Numbered from the stretch's first letter, positions 1 through 7,885 are shown. The stretch is 37,347 bases of DNA from BTRG01 sp036986275 (GCA_036986275.1 BTRG01000016.1:1-37347); one strand, 5' to 3'. Notes: generated by a model from the letters alone, not told the origin. A program made the numbers and translations.

Positions 1-61
1 ATATCGATGTCGGGGCGCCTTGTGGCGCTCCTCTCACCATGATAACTTCCGCGCCTTCATC

Positions 62-138
62 AGGCGCGTAGCTCAGTTGGTTAGAGCACCACCTTGACAT
101 GGTGGGGGTCGTTGGTTCGAATCCAATCGTGCCTACCA
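62..138 (+). tRNA. tRNA-Val (anticodon GAC)
   Basis: A complete 77-nt cloverleaf with an encoded CCA end. The acceptor strands AGGCGCG (62-68) and CGTGCCT (128-134) pair with one G-T. The anticodon stem CCACC/GGTGG encloses the loop TTGACAT, giving anticodon GAC, which reads valine GUC codons. The T arm carries the expected TTCGAAT loop. It lies just upstream of thrS and is probably transcribed separately from it. Confidence 0.97.
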
Positions 139-152
139 GTTTACTCTAGCTG

Positions 153-184
153 GCGGGGGGTTGACCCCCGCGACTACATTTTTT
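153..184 (+). terminator. GC-rich hairpin followed by T tract, between tRNA-Val and thrS
   Basis: Seven G-C/C-G pairs (153-159 with 165-171) enclose a five-base loop. A run of six T occurs at 179-184. The T run starts seven bases after the stem, so this is not a textbook terminator. It could end tRNA-Val transcription, or it could be an upper domain of the thrS leader, since the E. coli thrS operator also has an upstream structured arm. The hairpin is seen; its role is inferred. Confidence 0.5.
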
Positions 185-197
185 ATTTAACCCACAC

Positions 198-218
198 GCG
201 GCCTTTGGTAAGGGTCGC
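198..218 (+). promoter_or_regulatory. Probable thrS translational operator: mimic of the tRNA-Thr anticodon arm
   Basis: Seven consecutive pairs (198-204 with 212-218, including two G-T wobbles) close a seven-base loop, TTGGTAA. That is the anticodon-loop sequence of tRNA-Thr(GGU), with threonine anticodon GGT at 207-209. The hairpin ends seven bases before the purine-rich ribosome binding site (226-233) of thrS. In E. coli, ThrRS represses its own mRNA by binding such an anticodon-like arm next to the ribosome binding site. The structure is read directly; repression here is inferred from that precedent. Confidence 0.7.
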
Positions 219-237
219 CACTGATAAGGGGGGCAAC

Positions 238-2148
238 ATGCCAGTGATTACCCTGCCAGATGGCAGCCAGCGTGAATTCGATCAACCCGTTTCCATCGCC
301 GATGTCGCCGCCGCAATAGGGCCTGGTTTGGCTAAGGCGGCCCTCGCTGGGCGCATCAACGATCAATTGCTCGATACCTCGCATATCATAGAGGACGATG
401 CCGAGCTGGCCATTATTACCGAACGCGATGCCGAAGGTCTGGAGATTATTCGTCATTCCAGCGCCCACTTGCTTGCGCAAGCCGTAAAAGAACTCTTTCC
501 CTCCGCCCAGGTCACTATAGGCCCGGTCATCGAAGACGGGTTTTATTACGACTTCGCCTTTGAGCGGCCCTTTACCGAAGACGATTTGGTGCAGATTGAG
601 AAGAAGATGGCGGAGTTGGTCAAAGCCGATTTCCCGGTGGAACGCAGTACTATGGATAGAGATGAAGCGGTCAGCTTCTTTCGTGAAAAGGGCGAGGAGT
701 ACAAGGCGTTGATTATCGAGGATATCCCTGAGGGTGAAACCCTGTCACTTTACCGGCAGGGTGATTTCATTGATCTGTGCCGTGGGCCTCACGTACCCAG
801 TACCGGCAAACTCAAGGCCTTCAAGCTCATGAAAGTGGCCGGTGCCTACTGGCGTGGCGATTCCAATAACGCCATGCTGCAACGCATTTATGGCACGGCC
901 TGGGCCCACAAGAAGGATTTAAAGGCCTATCTCCACAGGTTGGAAGAAGCCGAGAAGCGCGACCATAGACGCATAGGCCGGCAACAGCATTTGTTCCACT
1001 CCCAGGAAGAGGCCCCGGGCATGATTTTCTGGCACCAGAAGGGCTGGACGATCTACCGGGCGATAGTGGATTACATACGCCAGACCCTGCAGGACAACGG
1101 TTATCAGGAGGTGTGCACCCCGCAAGTGGTGGACCGCAGCCTCTGGGAGAAATCCGGGCATTGGGACAAATTCGGTGACGACATGTTCACGGTGCACTCC
1201 GAGAACCGGGAATACGCCGTCAAGCCCATGAACTGCCCCTGCCATGTTCAGATCTTCAATCAGGGCCTGAAGAGCTATCGTGATCTACCCTTGCGTATGG
1301 CCGAATTCGGCTCCTGCCATCGAAATGAGCCCTCTGGCACCTTGCACGGTTTGATGCGCCTGCGAAGTTTTGTCCAGGACGACGCCCATATTTTCTGTAC
1401 AGAAGATCAGATTCAGCATGAGGTGGCCGCCTTTATAGACTTGCTGTTTCGGGTCTACGCCGATTTTGGTTTCACGGATATTATTATCAAGCTCTCCACG
1501 CGCCCCGAGAGCCGGGTCGGTTCCAATGAGGTCTGGGACAAGGCCGAGCAGGCCTTGCGGCAGGCGCTTGATACCACAGGTCTGGATTGGGACTTACAAC
1601 CCGGCGAGGGCGCCTTTTACGGCCCCAAGATTGAATTCTCTCTCAAGGATTGTATCGGGCGTGTCTGGCAGTGTGGCACCATACAAGTGGATTTTTCCAC
1701 GCCCGGTCTGCTGGGCGCCCATTACATCGCTGAGGATGGCAGCAAGCAGGCGCCGGTGATGTTGCATCGCGCCATTTTGGGCTCAATAGAGCGTTTCATC
1801 GGTATTCTTATTGAAGAGCATGCGGGCGCTTTCCCGGTCTGGTTGGCGCCGGTACAGGCTGTCGTGCTCAATATTACCGATGACCAGGCCGATTATGTGT
1901 GTTCAATTGAAAAAAACCTGAAAAAACAGGGTGTCAGGGTAGAAACTGACTTGAGAAACGAGAAAATCGGCTTTAAAATCCGCGAGCACACGCTGGCTCG
2001 TGTCCCCTATCTTTTAATCGTAGGGAACCGGGAAGTCGAAAACGGCACATTGGCCGCGCGCACGCGTACTGGTGAGGACCTGGGGACGATGACTGTTGAA
2101 GAATTCGTCAACAGGCTCAATGCAGAAATCGCGAGCCGCGGCGTTTGA
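238..2148 (+). CDS. thrS: Threonine--tRNA ligase
   Basis: Class II aminoacyl-tRNA synthetase that charges tRNA-Thr in the cytosol. The 636 residues match the usual length (E. coli 642). In order there are an N-terminal TGS domain (about 1-62), the editing domain with the HSSAHLL motif, the catalytic core, and a C-terminal anticodon-binding domain (about 535-636). The zinc ligands are visible as Cys333 (MNCPCH), His384 (DAHIF) and His510 (MLHRA), with motif 2 in the HRNEPSGTLHG stretch. The frame is open further upstream into the tRNA. ATG 238 is chosen because the TGS domain starts there and AAGGGGGG lies five to twelve bases before it. It heads the thrS-infC-rpmI-rplT operon and is probably autoregulated through the hairpin at 198-218. 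Confidence 0.98.
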   Translation: MPVITLPDGSQREFDQPVSIADVAAAIGPGLAKAALAGRINDQLLDTSHIIEDDAELAIITERDAEGLEIIRHSSAHLLAQAVKELFPSAQVTIGPVIEDGFYYDFAFERPFTEDDLVQIEKKMAELVKADFPVERSTMDRDEAVSFFREKGEEYKALIIEDIPEGETLSLYRQGDFIDLCRGPHVPSTGKLKAFKLMKVAGAYWRGDSNNAMLQRIYGTAWAHKKDLKAYLHRLEEAEKRDHRRIGRQQHLFHSQEEAPGMIFWHQKGWTIYRAIVDYIRQTLQDNGYQEVCTPQVVDRSLWEKSGHWDKFGDDMFTVHSENREYAVKPMNCPCHVQIFNQGLKSYRDLPLRMAEFGSCHRNEPSGTLHGLMRLRSFVQDDAHIFCTEDQIQHEVAAFIDLLFRVYADFGFTDIIIKLSTRPESRVGSNEVWDKAEQALRQALDTTGLDWDLQPGEGAFYGPKIEFSLKDCIGRVWQCGTIQVDFSTPGLLGAHYIAEDGSKQAPVMLHRAILGSIERFIGILIEEHAGAFPVWLAPVQAVVLNITDDQADYVCSIEKNLKKQGVRVETDLRNEKIGFKIREHTLARVPYLLIVGNREVENGTLAARTRTGEDLGTMTVEEFVNRLNAEIASRGV

Positions 2149-2153
2149 TTTTT

Positions 2154-2170
2154 TGGAGGATTAACTAATA
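2154..2170 (+). promoter_or_regulatory. infC ribosome binding site with AUA start codon
   Basis: TGGAGGA at 2154-2160 is a near-perfect Shine-Dalgarno sequence. Seven bases later is ATA (2168-2170), and an in-frame TAA at 2162-2164 rules out any start further upstream. No ATG, GTG or TTG lies near the start of the conserved IF-3 sequence. The first alternative, TTG 2225, would delete conserved N-terminal residues. Non-canonical infC starts (AUU in E. coli) let IF-3 discriminate against its own mRNA. Confidence 0.85.
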
Positions 2171-2755
2171 GCAGCTAAAAAAGAGACGCGCCTGAATGAT
2201 GAGATCACGGCGCCGGAAGTCAGGTTGATCGGTGCCGATGGCGAGCAGGTTGGCATTGTGAGTATCGAAGAAGCGATGCAACAGGCGGAGACAGCAAGTC
2301 TGGATCTTGTAGAGATTTCGCCCAACGCCGAACCTCCAGTTTGCCGGGTAATGGATTTTGGCAAGTACCAGTATGAAGCCAATAAACAAAAACACGCGGC
2401 CAAGAAAAAACAGAAACAGATACATGTAAAGGAAGTAAAATTTCGCCCCGGCACGGATATCGGTGATTACAATATCAAAGTCAGAAACCTGATAAAGTTC
2501 CTGGGGAATGGTGATAAGACTAAAGTCACCATGCGTTTTAGAGGGCGGGAGATGGCCCACCAGGAATTGGGGCTGGAGCTGTTAAAACGTGTGGAGGCAG
2601 ATTTGACCGACCATGGGATCGTGGAACAATACCCCAAACTGGAAGGTCGGCAAATGGTGATGGTTTTACAGCCCAAGCGGGATTCCGCCCAGGGCAAAGC
2701 CGCTGCAAAGAGCGCTAAAGCAAGCGAGGATGTAGCAGCGGAAAAGAATGGTTAA
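2168..2755 (+). CDS. infC: Translation initiation factor IF-3 (AUA start)
   Basis: Binds the 30S subunit, prevents premature 50S joining and proofreads the initiator tRNA and start codon. Read from ATA 2168, the product is 195 residues and begins with the typical basic stretch AAKKETRLNDEI before the IF-3 N domain. The lysine-rich linker (KQKHAAKKKQKQIHVKEVKFRP) and the C domain (about residues 90-175) follow. A basic, alanine-rich C-terminal tail makes it slightly longer than E. coli IF-3 (180). It lies 19 bases after thrS and is expected to share its transcript. The non-canonical start codon implies feedback control of its own translation. Confidence 0.95.
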   Translation: MAAKKETRLNDEITAPEVRLIGADGEQVGIVSIEEAMQQAETASLDLVEISPNAEPPVCRVMDFGKYQYEANKQKHAAKKKQKQIHVKEVKFRPGTDIGDYNIKVRNLIKFLGNGDKTKVTMRFRGREMAHQELGLELLKRVEADLTDHGIVEQYPKLEGRQMVMVLQPKRDSAQGKAAAKSAKASEDVAAEKNG

Positions 2756-2769
2756 TTTTAAGAGTTTAT

Positions 2770-2789
2770 AACACCGATCGGTGTTTTTT
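2770..2789 (+). terminator. Hairpin with T run between infC and rpmI
   Basis: AACACC (2770-2775) pairs perfectly with GGTGTT (2780-2785) around a GATC loop, and the T run continues to 2789. The rpmI ribosome binding site (GGAG, 2791-2794) follows at once. The shape is that of a short intrinsic terminator or attenuator. Because rpmI-rplT must be expressed, it more likely acts as partial attenuation or as part of an L20-responsive leader. L20 represses rpmI translation in E. coli through a structured site in this region. Confidence 0.55.
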
Positions 2790-2800
2790 CGGAGTAAGCA

Positions 2801-2998
2801 ATGCCTAAGATGAAAACCAACAGGGGCGCCGCCAAGCGCTTTCGCAGTTCCGCAAGCGGAGCCATCCGCTGCGGTCATTCCCATATGCGGCATATTCTGA
2901 CCAAAAAGAATTCCAAGCGTAAGCGTCAGCTTCGTGGAAATATGATGGTTCATTCGGCCGATGCCGCCTTAGTGCGGCGTATGTTGCCCTACATTTAG
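2801..2998 (+). CDS. rpmI: 50S ribosomal protein L35
   Basis: A 65-residue, strongly basic protein of the usual L35 length, starting MPKMKTNRGAAKRF. The KKNSKRKRQLRG core that contacts 23S rRNA is present. GGAG lies six bases before the ATG. It sits between infC and rplT as in most proteobacteria and is expected to be co-translated with rplT, which begins 12 bases downstream. It is probably controlled by L20 feedback acting on its leader. Confidence 0.98.
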   Translation: MPKMKTNRGAAKRFRSSASGAIRCGHSHMRHILTKKNSKRKRQLRGNMMVHSADAALVRRMLPYI

Positions 2999-3010
2999 AG
3001 GACGTAAACA

Positions 3011-3370
3011 ATGCCACGCGTTAAACGCGGCGTGACAGCACACGCCAGACACAAAAAGATTCTTAAGAAGGCCAAGGGTTATCGCGGTGCACGCAATAGT
3101 GTGTTCCGGGTTGCCAAACAGGCAGTCGATAAAGCCGGGCAATATGCCTATCGCGACCGCCGTCAGCGTAAGCGTCAATTCCGCGCTTTGTGGATTGCAC
3201 GCATTAATGCGGCTGCCCGCGAATGCGGCCTCAGTTACAGTCGATTTATGAATGGTCTTAAAACCTCTTCCGTTGAACTGGATCGCAAGGTTCTGGCCGA
3301 TATCGCTGTGCATGATAAACAAGCATTCTCTGCACTGGCGGATAAAGCGAAATCAGCATTGGCAAGTTAA
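3011..3370 (+). CDS. rplT: 50S ribosomal protein L20
   Basis: An early-assembly 23S rRNA-binding protein and autogenous repressor of its operon in E. coli. The 119 residues match the family length. The long basic N-terminal helix (MPRVKRGVTAHARHKKILK) and the globular C-terminal domain (LWIARINAAARE onward) are clear. GAGGACGTAAAC before the ATG gives a usable ribosome binding site. It is the last gene before the strong terminator at 3412-3445. Confidence 0.98.
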   Translation: MPRVKRGVTAHARHKKILKKAKGYRGARNSVFRVAKQAVDKAGQYAYRDRRQRKRQFRALWIARINAAARECGLSYSRFMNGLKTSSVELDRKVLADIAVHDKQAFSALADKAKSALAS

Positions 3371-3411
3371 TGCTGGCAGGCATTGACCTGCCGTATTTAA
3401 CAGCTGTTCAG

Positions 3412-3445
3412 ACGGGAAAGGTGTCATGCCTTTCCCGTTTTTATT
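3412..3445 (+). terminator. Strong intrinsic terminator/attenuator between rplT and pheS
   Basis: Ten perfect pairs (3412-3421 with 3429-3438) close a seven-base loop, followed by TTTTTATT. This is a textbook Rho-independent terminator. Its position just before pheST matches the E. coli pheST attenuator, which is governed by the pheM leader peptide. Here no phenylalanine-rich ORF was found upstream of the stem, so simple or partial termination is also possible. Confidence 0.85.
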
Positions 3446-3479
3446 GTCTAACGCATATAACCGAATATTAATAATATGA
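3426..3479 (+). CDS. Possible 17-codon leader ORF overlapping the pheS start
   Basis: ATG 3426 opens a 17-codon frame (MPFPFLLSNAYNRILII) whose TGA overlaps the pheS ATG as ATGA. GGGAAAGG lies just upstream at a plausible ribosome-binding distance, but it is part of the terminator stem and the ATG lies in its loop. pheS itself has no visible Shine-Dalgarno sequence, so translation of this frame could feed ribosomes to pheS. It has only two Phe codons, and both lie at the base of or after the stem. It is therefore not a classical pheM. Coding status is uncertain. Confidence 0.3.
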   Translation: MPFPFLLSNAYNRILII

Positions 3480-4510
3480 CAGATACCTCGTTACAGGATC
3501 GACTCAATCAAATGCTGGGGCAGGCCATTGAGCAAGTGAGCGCTGCCTCAGAATTTAAGGTTGTTGAGCAGTTGCGGGTTGATTATCTTGGCAAGAAAGG
3601 CCGCTTAACCGAACAATTAAAACAGCTGGGGAGTTTGCCCGCGGAAGAAAGACCCAAGGTCGGGCAGTGGGTCAATCAGGCCAAACAACAACTGCAAACA
3701 GCTATTGCTGAACGAAAGGCGGAGCTGGAGCAAGCCAGTCGTATGCAACAACTGACGGAAAACACTGTCGATATCACCTTACCTGGCAGGGGCTTGCATA
3801 GAGGTGGCATACACCCCATAACGCGAACCCTTGAACGCCTGCAGCAGATGTTTATGTCGATGGGCTTTGTTGTTGCAGACGGTCCCGAGATTGAAGACGA
3901 TTATCATAATTTTGAGGCATTGAATATTCCTGAGAACCACCCGGCTCGTGCTATGCACGATACATTCTATTTTGACGCGCACAGGCTATTGCGAACACAC
4001 ACATCGCCCGTGCAAGTGCGTTATATGAATTCACATGAGCCACCAATGCGTATTATTGCGCCTGGACGTGTTTATCGTTGTGATTCGGATGTTACGCATA
4101 CGCCAATGTTTCATCAGCTTGAAGGGTTAATGGTTGACACAGATGTCAGCTTTGCTGAATTGAAAGGTGTTATCAGTGATTTCCTGATACAGTTTTTTGA
4201 GAAAGAACTGGATTTACGTTTCCGTCCTTCATTCTTTCCCTTTACTGAGCCTTCAGCTGAAGTCGATATCAGTTGTGTTATGTGTTCTGGAAAAGGTTGC
4301 CGTGTGTGCAGTCATACGGGTTGGCTGGAAGTGTTGGGTTGTGGCATGGTGCATCCAGAAGTCTTCAGGTACGCCGGTATTGATGCGGAAAAATTCACGG
4401 GCTTTGCTTTTGGTTTGGGTGTTGAGCGCCTGGCTATGTTGCGCTATGGCGTGAATGACCTTCGTCTTTTCTTTGAAAACGATGTGCGTTTTCTGCAACA
4501 ATTTAACTAA
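3476..4510 (+). CDS. pheS: Phenylalanine--tRNA ligase alpha subunit
   Basis: Catalytic subunit of the alpha2-beta2 synthetase that charges tRNA-Phe. The 344 residues include an N-terminal coiled-coil tRNA-binding region (about 1-95) and the class II core. Conserved blocks include HNFEALNIPENHPAR, RTHTSPVQVRYM and the motif 3 region GLGVERLAMLRYG near the C terminus. A four-cysteine insert (CVMCSGKGCRVC) in the core is found in many bacterial PheS proteins but not in E. coli. ATG 3476 is the only reasonable start. It has no clear ribosome binding site, which may mean coupling to the short frame that overlaps it. pheT follows after 12 bases. Confidence 0.97.
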   Translation: MTDTSLQDRLNQMLGQAIEQVSAASEFKVVEQLRVDYLGKKGRLTEQLKQLGSLPAEERPKVGQWVNQAKQQLQTAIAERKAELEQASRMQQLTENTVDITLPGRGLHRGGIHPITRTLERLQQMFMSMGFVVADGPEIEDDYHNFEALNIPENHPARAMHDTFYFDAHRLLRTHTSPVQVRYMNSHEPPMRIIAPGRVYRCDSDVTHTPMFHQLEGLMVDTDVSFAELKGVISDFLIQFFEKELDLRFRPSFFPFTEPSAEVDISCVMCSGKGCRVCSHTGWLEVLGCGMVHPEVFRYAGIDAEKFTGFAFGLGVERLAMLRYGVNDLRLFFENDVRFLQQFN

Positions 4511-4522
4511 ACGTAATTATCT

Positions 4523-6904
4523 ATGAAATTTAGTGAACAGTGGTTGCGAGAATGGGTGTCCCCGAAGATGGATATCAATACTTTGGCGCATCGCTTAACC
4601 ATGGCAGGCCTGGAAGTGGGTGCTGTTGAGCCTGTGGCTGCCACATTAAAACGTATTGTTGTGGGTCATGTTCTTTCAGTAGAAAAGCACCCTGAAGCAG
4701 ACAAGCTGAAAGTATGCAAGGTCGATGTGGGCCAATCGAGACCACTAACTATCGTATGCGGCGCCTCGAATGTCGCCGAAGGTATTAAGGCGCCGACAGC
4801 ACTTGTGGGCGCAACCCTGCCTGGCGGCGCCAAGATAACCAAGGCCTCCCTGCGTGGCGTAACCTCTTCAGGCATGTTGTGTTCGGGCAGTGAGCTTGGT
4901 CTTGAGGAGGGATCTGCTGGGTTGTTGCTACTGGATAGTCAAAGCAGGGCGGGTCAGGAGATCATGGATGTTTTGTCACTCAATGACGTCTCCGTAGAGC
5001 TGGATCTCACTCCAAACCGAAGTGATTGTCTGGGGGTCTATGGTGTCGCCCGGGAAGTGTCTGCATTAACCGGCGCCAGACTGAAAACCTTGAAAGTGCC
5101 CAAGGCGCGCGTGCAAACAAAAAGGAAAGTTACGGTAACATTATCAGCGAAGAAAGCTTGTCCGCGTTACACTTGCCGTGTTATCGAAGGTATTGACCAA
5201 TCCGCGAATACGCCACTGTGGATGAAAGAGCGCCTGCGTCGTAGTGGCCTGCGCAGTCTGGGGCCTGTGGTGGATGTAAGCAACTATGTGTTATTGGAAC
5301 TGGGTCAGCCCATGCATGCCTTTGACCTTGGTAAGATTAATGGTGGTATCAAGGTGCGTGTGGCCAGGGATAAGGAATCAATAACATTACTGGATGGCAA
5401 TACAGTAAAACTGGATGCCGGTACTTTACTGATAGCGGATAATAAACGGCCCTTGGCATTGGCCGGGATTATGGGGGGCGAGGATTCCGCTGTATCGAAC
5501 AGTACCGGCGATATCCTGTTGGAGAGCGCATTTTTCTCAGCGGATGCGATTAGTGGCCGTGCGCGCAGTCTTGGATTGCATACTGATTCGTCGCATCGTT
5601 TTGAACGCGGAGTTGACCCAAGCATGCAGCGTGTGGCCCTGGAACGTGCAACCCAACTGCTGTTAGATATCGTCGGCGGTAAGGCCGGGCCGATAGTTGA
5701 ACAGCAATCAAAACCGCATATTCCCAAGCATAAGGCGGTACATCTACGACATGAGCGCCTGCAGAAACTGCTGGGTACCCGGGTGCCGGCGCGTAAAACA
5801 GAAGGCCTGTTAAGACGCCTGGGTATGAACGTCAGAACCACAACACAAGGCTGGCACGTCACGGCACCGCCATATCGATTCGATATACATAGCGAAGTCG
5901 ATCTCATTGAAGAAGTGGCACGTGGTATTGGTTATGACGAGATTCCCGCCAGGGCATTACGAGGCCCGATCAGCTTGCAAATTGCCCGCGAGGCCATGGT
6001 GCAGCATAACAGTTTACGTCATACCTTGGTCAATCGTGAATACCAGGAGATCATTACCTATAGCTTTATCGATGAGGTATTGGCACGGCAACTGGATCCG
6101 TCCACAGAACCTGTCAGGTTGGCCAATCCTATTGCATCCGATATGGCGGTGATGCGTAGCAGCCTGTGGCCCGGATTATTGCAAACCCTGGCATATAACC
6201 AGAACCGGCAACAACAGCGTCTGCGCTTGTTTGAACTGGGTCGACGGTTTCAGGGCCGGGGAAAACAGGTAAAAGAAGAGTTGCTGATTGCCGGAGCGAT
6301 CTGCGGTTCCCGAACCCGGGAGCAATGGGGGGTAACCGACAGGGCAGTGGATTTCTTTGATATCAAAGGAGATGTCGGGGCCTTATTGGCGCTCTGGGAT
6401 GTTGATGAGGCATGGGATTTTCGCCCACTGGAAGGGCACCCTGCGCTGCATCCCGGTCAGGCGGCGAGTATTTCACGGCAAGGACGGCGAGTGGGTCGAT
6501 TGGGCGCACTGCATCCAGGGCTGCAGGCCGATTTATCACTGGAAAGGCCGGTTTTTCTATTTGAGCTGGAATTATCTGCACTAAATGCAGCGAAATTACC
6601 GAAATTCAGCGAAATTTCAAAATTCCCTGCAATCCGGCGAGATTTGGCTATAGTTGTGGGGGAGTCGATACCGGCAGCAGAGGTGATAAATGTCATCAAG
6701 GAAAGTGCTGGAATTTGGCTGATTAACCTTGAGCTGTTTGACGACTATCGCGGCGAAGGTATTGATTCGGGAAGAAAAAGCTTGGGTTTTGGCTTGACGT
6801 TACAGGAGTCTTCGCGCACTCTTAAAGAGGGTGAGGTAGATAATATCATCGATCTGGTCGTTGCGGCTTTGCGGCGGGACTTGGGGGCAGAACTGAGAAA
6901 TTAG
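4523..6904 (+). CDS. pheT: Phenylalanine--tRNA ligase beta subunit
   Basis: Large structural and editing subunit that pairs with PheS. The 793 residues match the family (E. coli 795). In order there are an N-terminal helix-containing segment, an EMAP-like tRNA-binding domain (about 40-150, GHVLSVEKHPEADKLKVCKV), the B3/B4 editing domain with GSELGLEEGSAG before it, the B5 domain, a class-II-like core, and the C-terminal anticodon-binding FDX-ACB domain (about 700-793, SKFPAIRRDLAIVV). It lies directly downstream of pheS and upstream of ihfA, the order seen in E. coli and Pseudomonas. Confidence 0.97.
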   Translation: MKFSEQWLREWVSPKMDINTLAHRLTMAGLEVGAVEPVAATLKRIVVGHVLSVEKHPEADKLKVCKVDVGQSRPLTIVCGASNVAEGIKAPTALVGATLPGGAKITKASLRGVTSSGMLCSGSELGLEEGSAGLLLLDSQSRAGQEIMDVLSLNDVSVELDLTPNRSDCLGVYGVAREVSALTGARLKTLKVPKARVQTKRKVTVTLSAKKACPRYTCRVIEGIDQSANTPLWMKERLRRSGLRSLGPVVDVSNYVLLELGQPMHAFDLGKINGGIKVRVARDKESITLLDGNTVKLDAGTLLIADNKRPLALAGIMGGEDSAVSNSTGDILLESAFFSADAISGRARSLGLHTDSSHRFERGVDPSMQRVALERATQLLLDIVGGKAGPIVEQQSKPHIPKHKAVHLRHERLQKLLGTRVPARKTEGLLRRLGMNVRTTTQGWHVTAPPYRFDIHSEVDLIEEVARGIGYDEIPARALRGPISLQIAREAMVQHNSLRHTLVNREYQEIITYSFIDEVLARQLDPSTEPVRLANPIASDMAVMRSSLWPGLLQTLAYNQNRQQQRLRLFELGRRFQGRGKQVKEELLIAGAICGSRTREQWGVTDRAVDFFDIKGDVGALLALWDVDEAWDFRPLEGHPALHPGQAASISRQGRRVGRLGALHPGLQADLSLERPVFLFELELSALNAAKLPKFSEISKFPAIRRDLAIVVGESIPAAEVINVIKESAGIWLINLELFDDYRGEGIDSGRKSLGFGLTLQESSRTLKEGEVDNIIDLVVAALRRDLGAELRN

Positions 6905-6944
6905 TCTTCCCACGTGGCAGTTTTAGAATAAAAGGAAGCGAAAG

Positions 6945-7286
6945 ATGGCGCTGACAAAGGCTGATCTGGCTGAAAGCCTATATAACGAATTGGGGCTGAA
7001 CAAACGTGAGGCCAAAGAGTTCGTGGAACTCTTCTTTGAGAAGGTCCGCGCCAGTCTGGCCGCCGGAGATTCCGTGAAGCTGTCCGGCTTTGGAAATTTT
7101 GGCCTGCGCAACAAGAGCTCTCGACCAGGGCGTAACCCCAAAACGGGTGAAGAAATCCCTATATCTGCCCGTCGTGTGGTGACTTTTCGGGCCAGTCATA
7201 AATTAAAAGAGCGCGTCGAAGAAAACGTGCGTGCGAATGCCGGAGAACTTGCTCAACGGGTCGGGATGAATGCTGGATCCCGGTGA
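6945..7286 (+). CDS. ihfA: Integration host factor subunit alpha
   Basis: A DNA-bending protein that dimerises with IHF-beta and shapes promoters, replication and recombination sites. The 113 residues cover the whole HU/IHF fold, with the DNA-inserting beta-arm in RPGRNPKTGEEIPI including its conserved proline. E. coli IhfA has 99 residues, so this one carries a longer, non-conserved C-terminal tail (after about residue 95). AGGAAGCGAAAG precedes the ATG. The 3' end overlaps the next gene by 17 bases. Confidence 0.96.
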   Translation: MALTKADLAESLYNELGLNKREAKEFVELFFEKVRASLAAGDSVKLSGFGNFGLRNKSSRPGRNPKTGEEIPISARRVVTFRASHKLKERVEENVRANAGELAQRVGMNAGSR

Positions 7287-7623
7287 TAATCTAGAACTCC
7301 CACCCATACCGGGTAAACGCTATTTCACCATCGGTGAGGTCAGTGAGCTGTGTGCAGTGAAGCCCCATGTCCTGCGATACTGGGAGCAGGAATTTCCTCA
7401 GTTGAAGCCTGTCAAACGGCGCGGCAATCGCCGCTACTACCAGCGCCACGACGTTATGTTAATTCGTCAAATCAGGCAATTGCTGTATGTAGACGGTTTT
7501 ACTATTAGTGGCGCCCGCAATCAGCTTATAAGCGAGTTACCGCAGACTGACGAGGGACTGACCTCGGTTCAGGAACTTATACACGATTTGGAGCAGGTGC
7601 TTGAGCTGCTCAAGAATGATTGA
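7270..7623 (+). CDS. MerR-family transcriptional regulator linked to ihfA
   Basis: A 117-residue protein with one MerR-type winged helix-turn-helix (about 17-85: YFTIGEVSELCAVKPHVLRYWEQEFPQL, then RRGNRRYYQRHDV) and a short C-terminal helix. It has no effector domain and no metal-binding cysteine cluster. Proteins of this type lie between ihfA and tRNA-Pro in Pseudomonas and relatives; their target is unknown to me. The start overlaps the ihfA end in another frame, implying translational coupling. ATG 7270 has GGG ahead of it and keeps the full domain. Confidence 0.88.
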   Translation: MLDPGDNLELPPIPGKRYFTIGEVSELCAVKPHVLRYWEQEFPQLKPVKRRGNRRYYQRHDVMLIRQIRQLLYVDGFTISGARNQLISELPQTDEGLTSVQELIHDLEQVLELLKND

Positions 7624-7754
7624 ATTCACACCGTCTCGTTTTCAAGCAACAAATCTCAGATAACGATTCTCCCCGGATGTATTCTTAGGTATGATCCGCC
7701 GTCTTCCGTGAGTTTGCTGCGGCGAGACCTCCGCAAAGCCATGCGGGAGGCATA

Positions 7755-7831
<77 letters not shown>

Positions 7832-7838
7832 TATCCAG

Positions 7839-7869
7839 AAGGCTGCCGGTTGGCAGCCTTTTCCTTTTT
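7839..7869 (+). terminator. Intrinsic terminator after tRNA-Pro
   Basis: Nine perfect pairs (AAGGCTGCC 7839-7847 with GGCAGCCTT 7852-7860) close a GGTT loop. TTCCTTTTT follows. This separates tRNA-Pro from surE, which starts 16 bases later. Confidence 0.88.
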
Positions 7870-7885
7870 ACGTATCTTGATCAGC

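Noticed and set aside
12..31. Eight-pair hairpin GGGGCGCC/GGCGCTCC before tRNA-Val, possible terminator of an upstream gene
   Set aside because: No T run follows and the upstream gene lies outside the window, so its role cannot be judged.
20..46. Possible tRNA-Val promoter (TTGTGG with GATAAC, 15-base spacing)
   Set aside because: Both boxes are poor matches and the -35 overlaps a hairpin loop; not strong enough to list.
7690..7695. TATGAT box upstream of tRNA-Pro
   Set aside because: A fair -10 element, but no -35 at the right spacing and it lies 60 bases from the tRNA.
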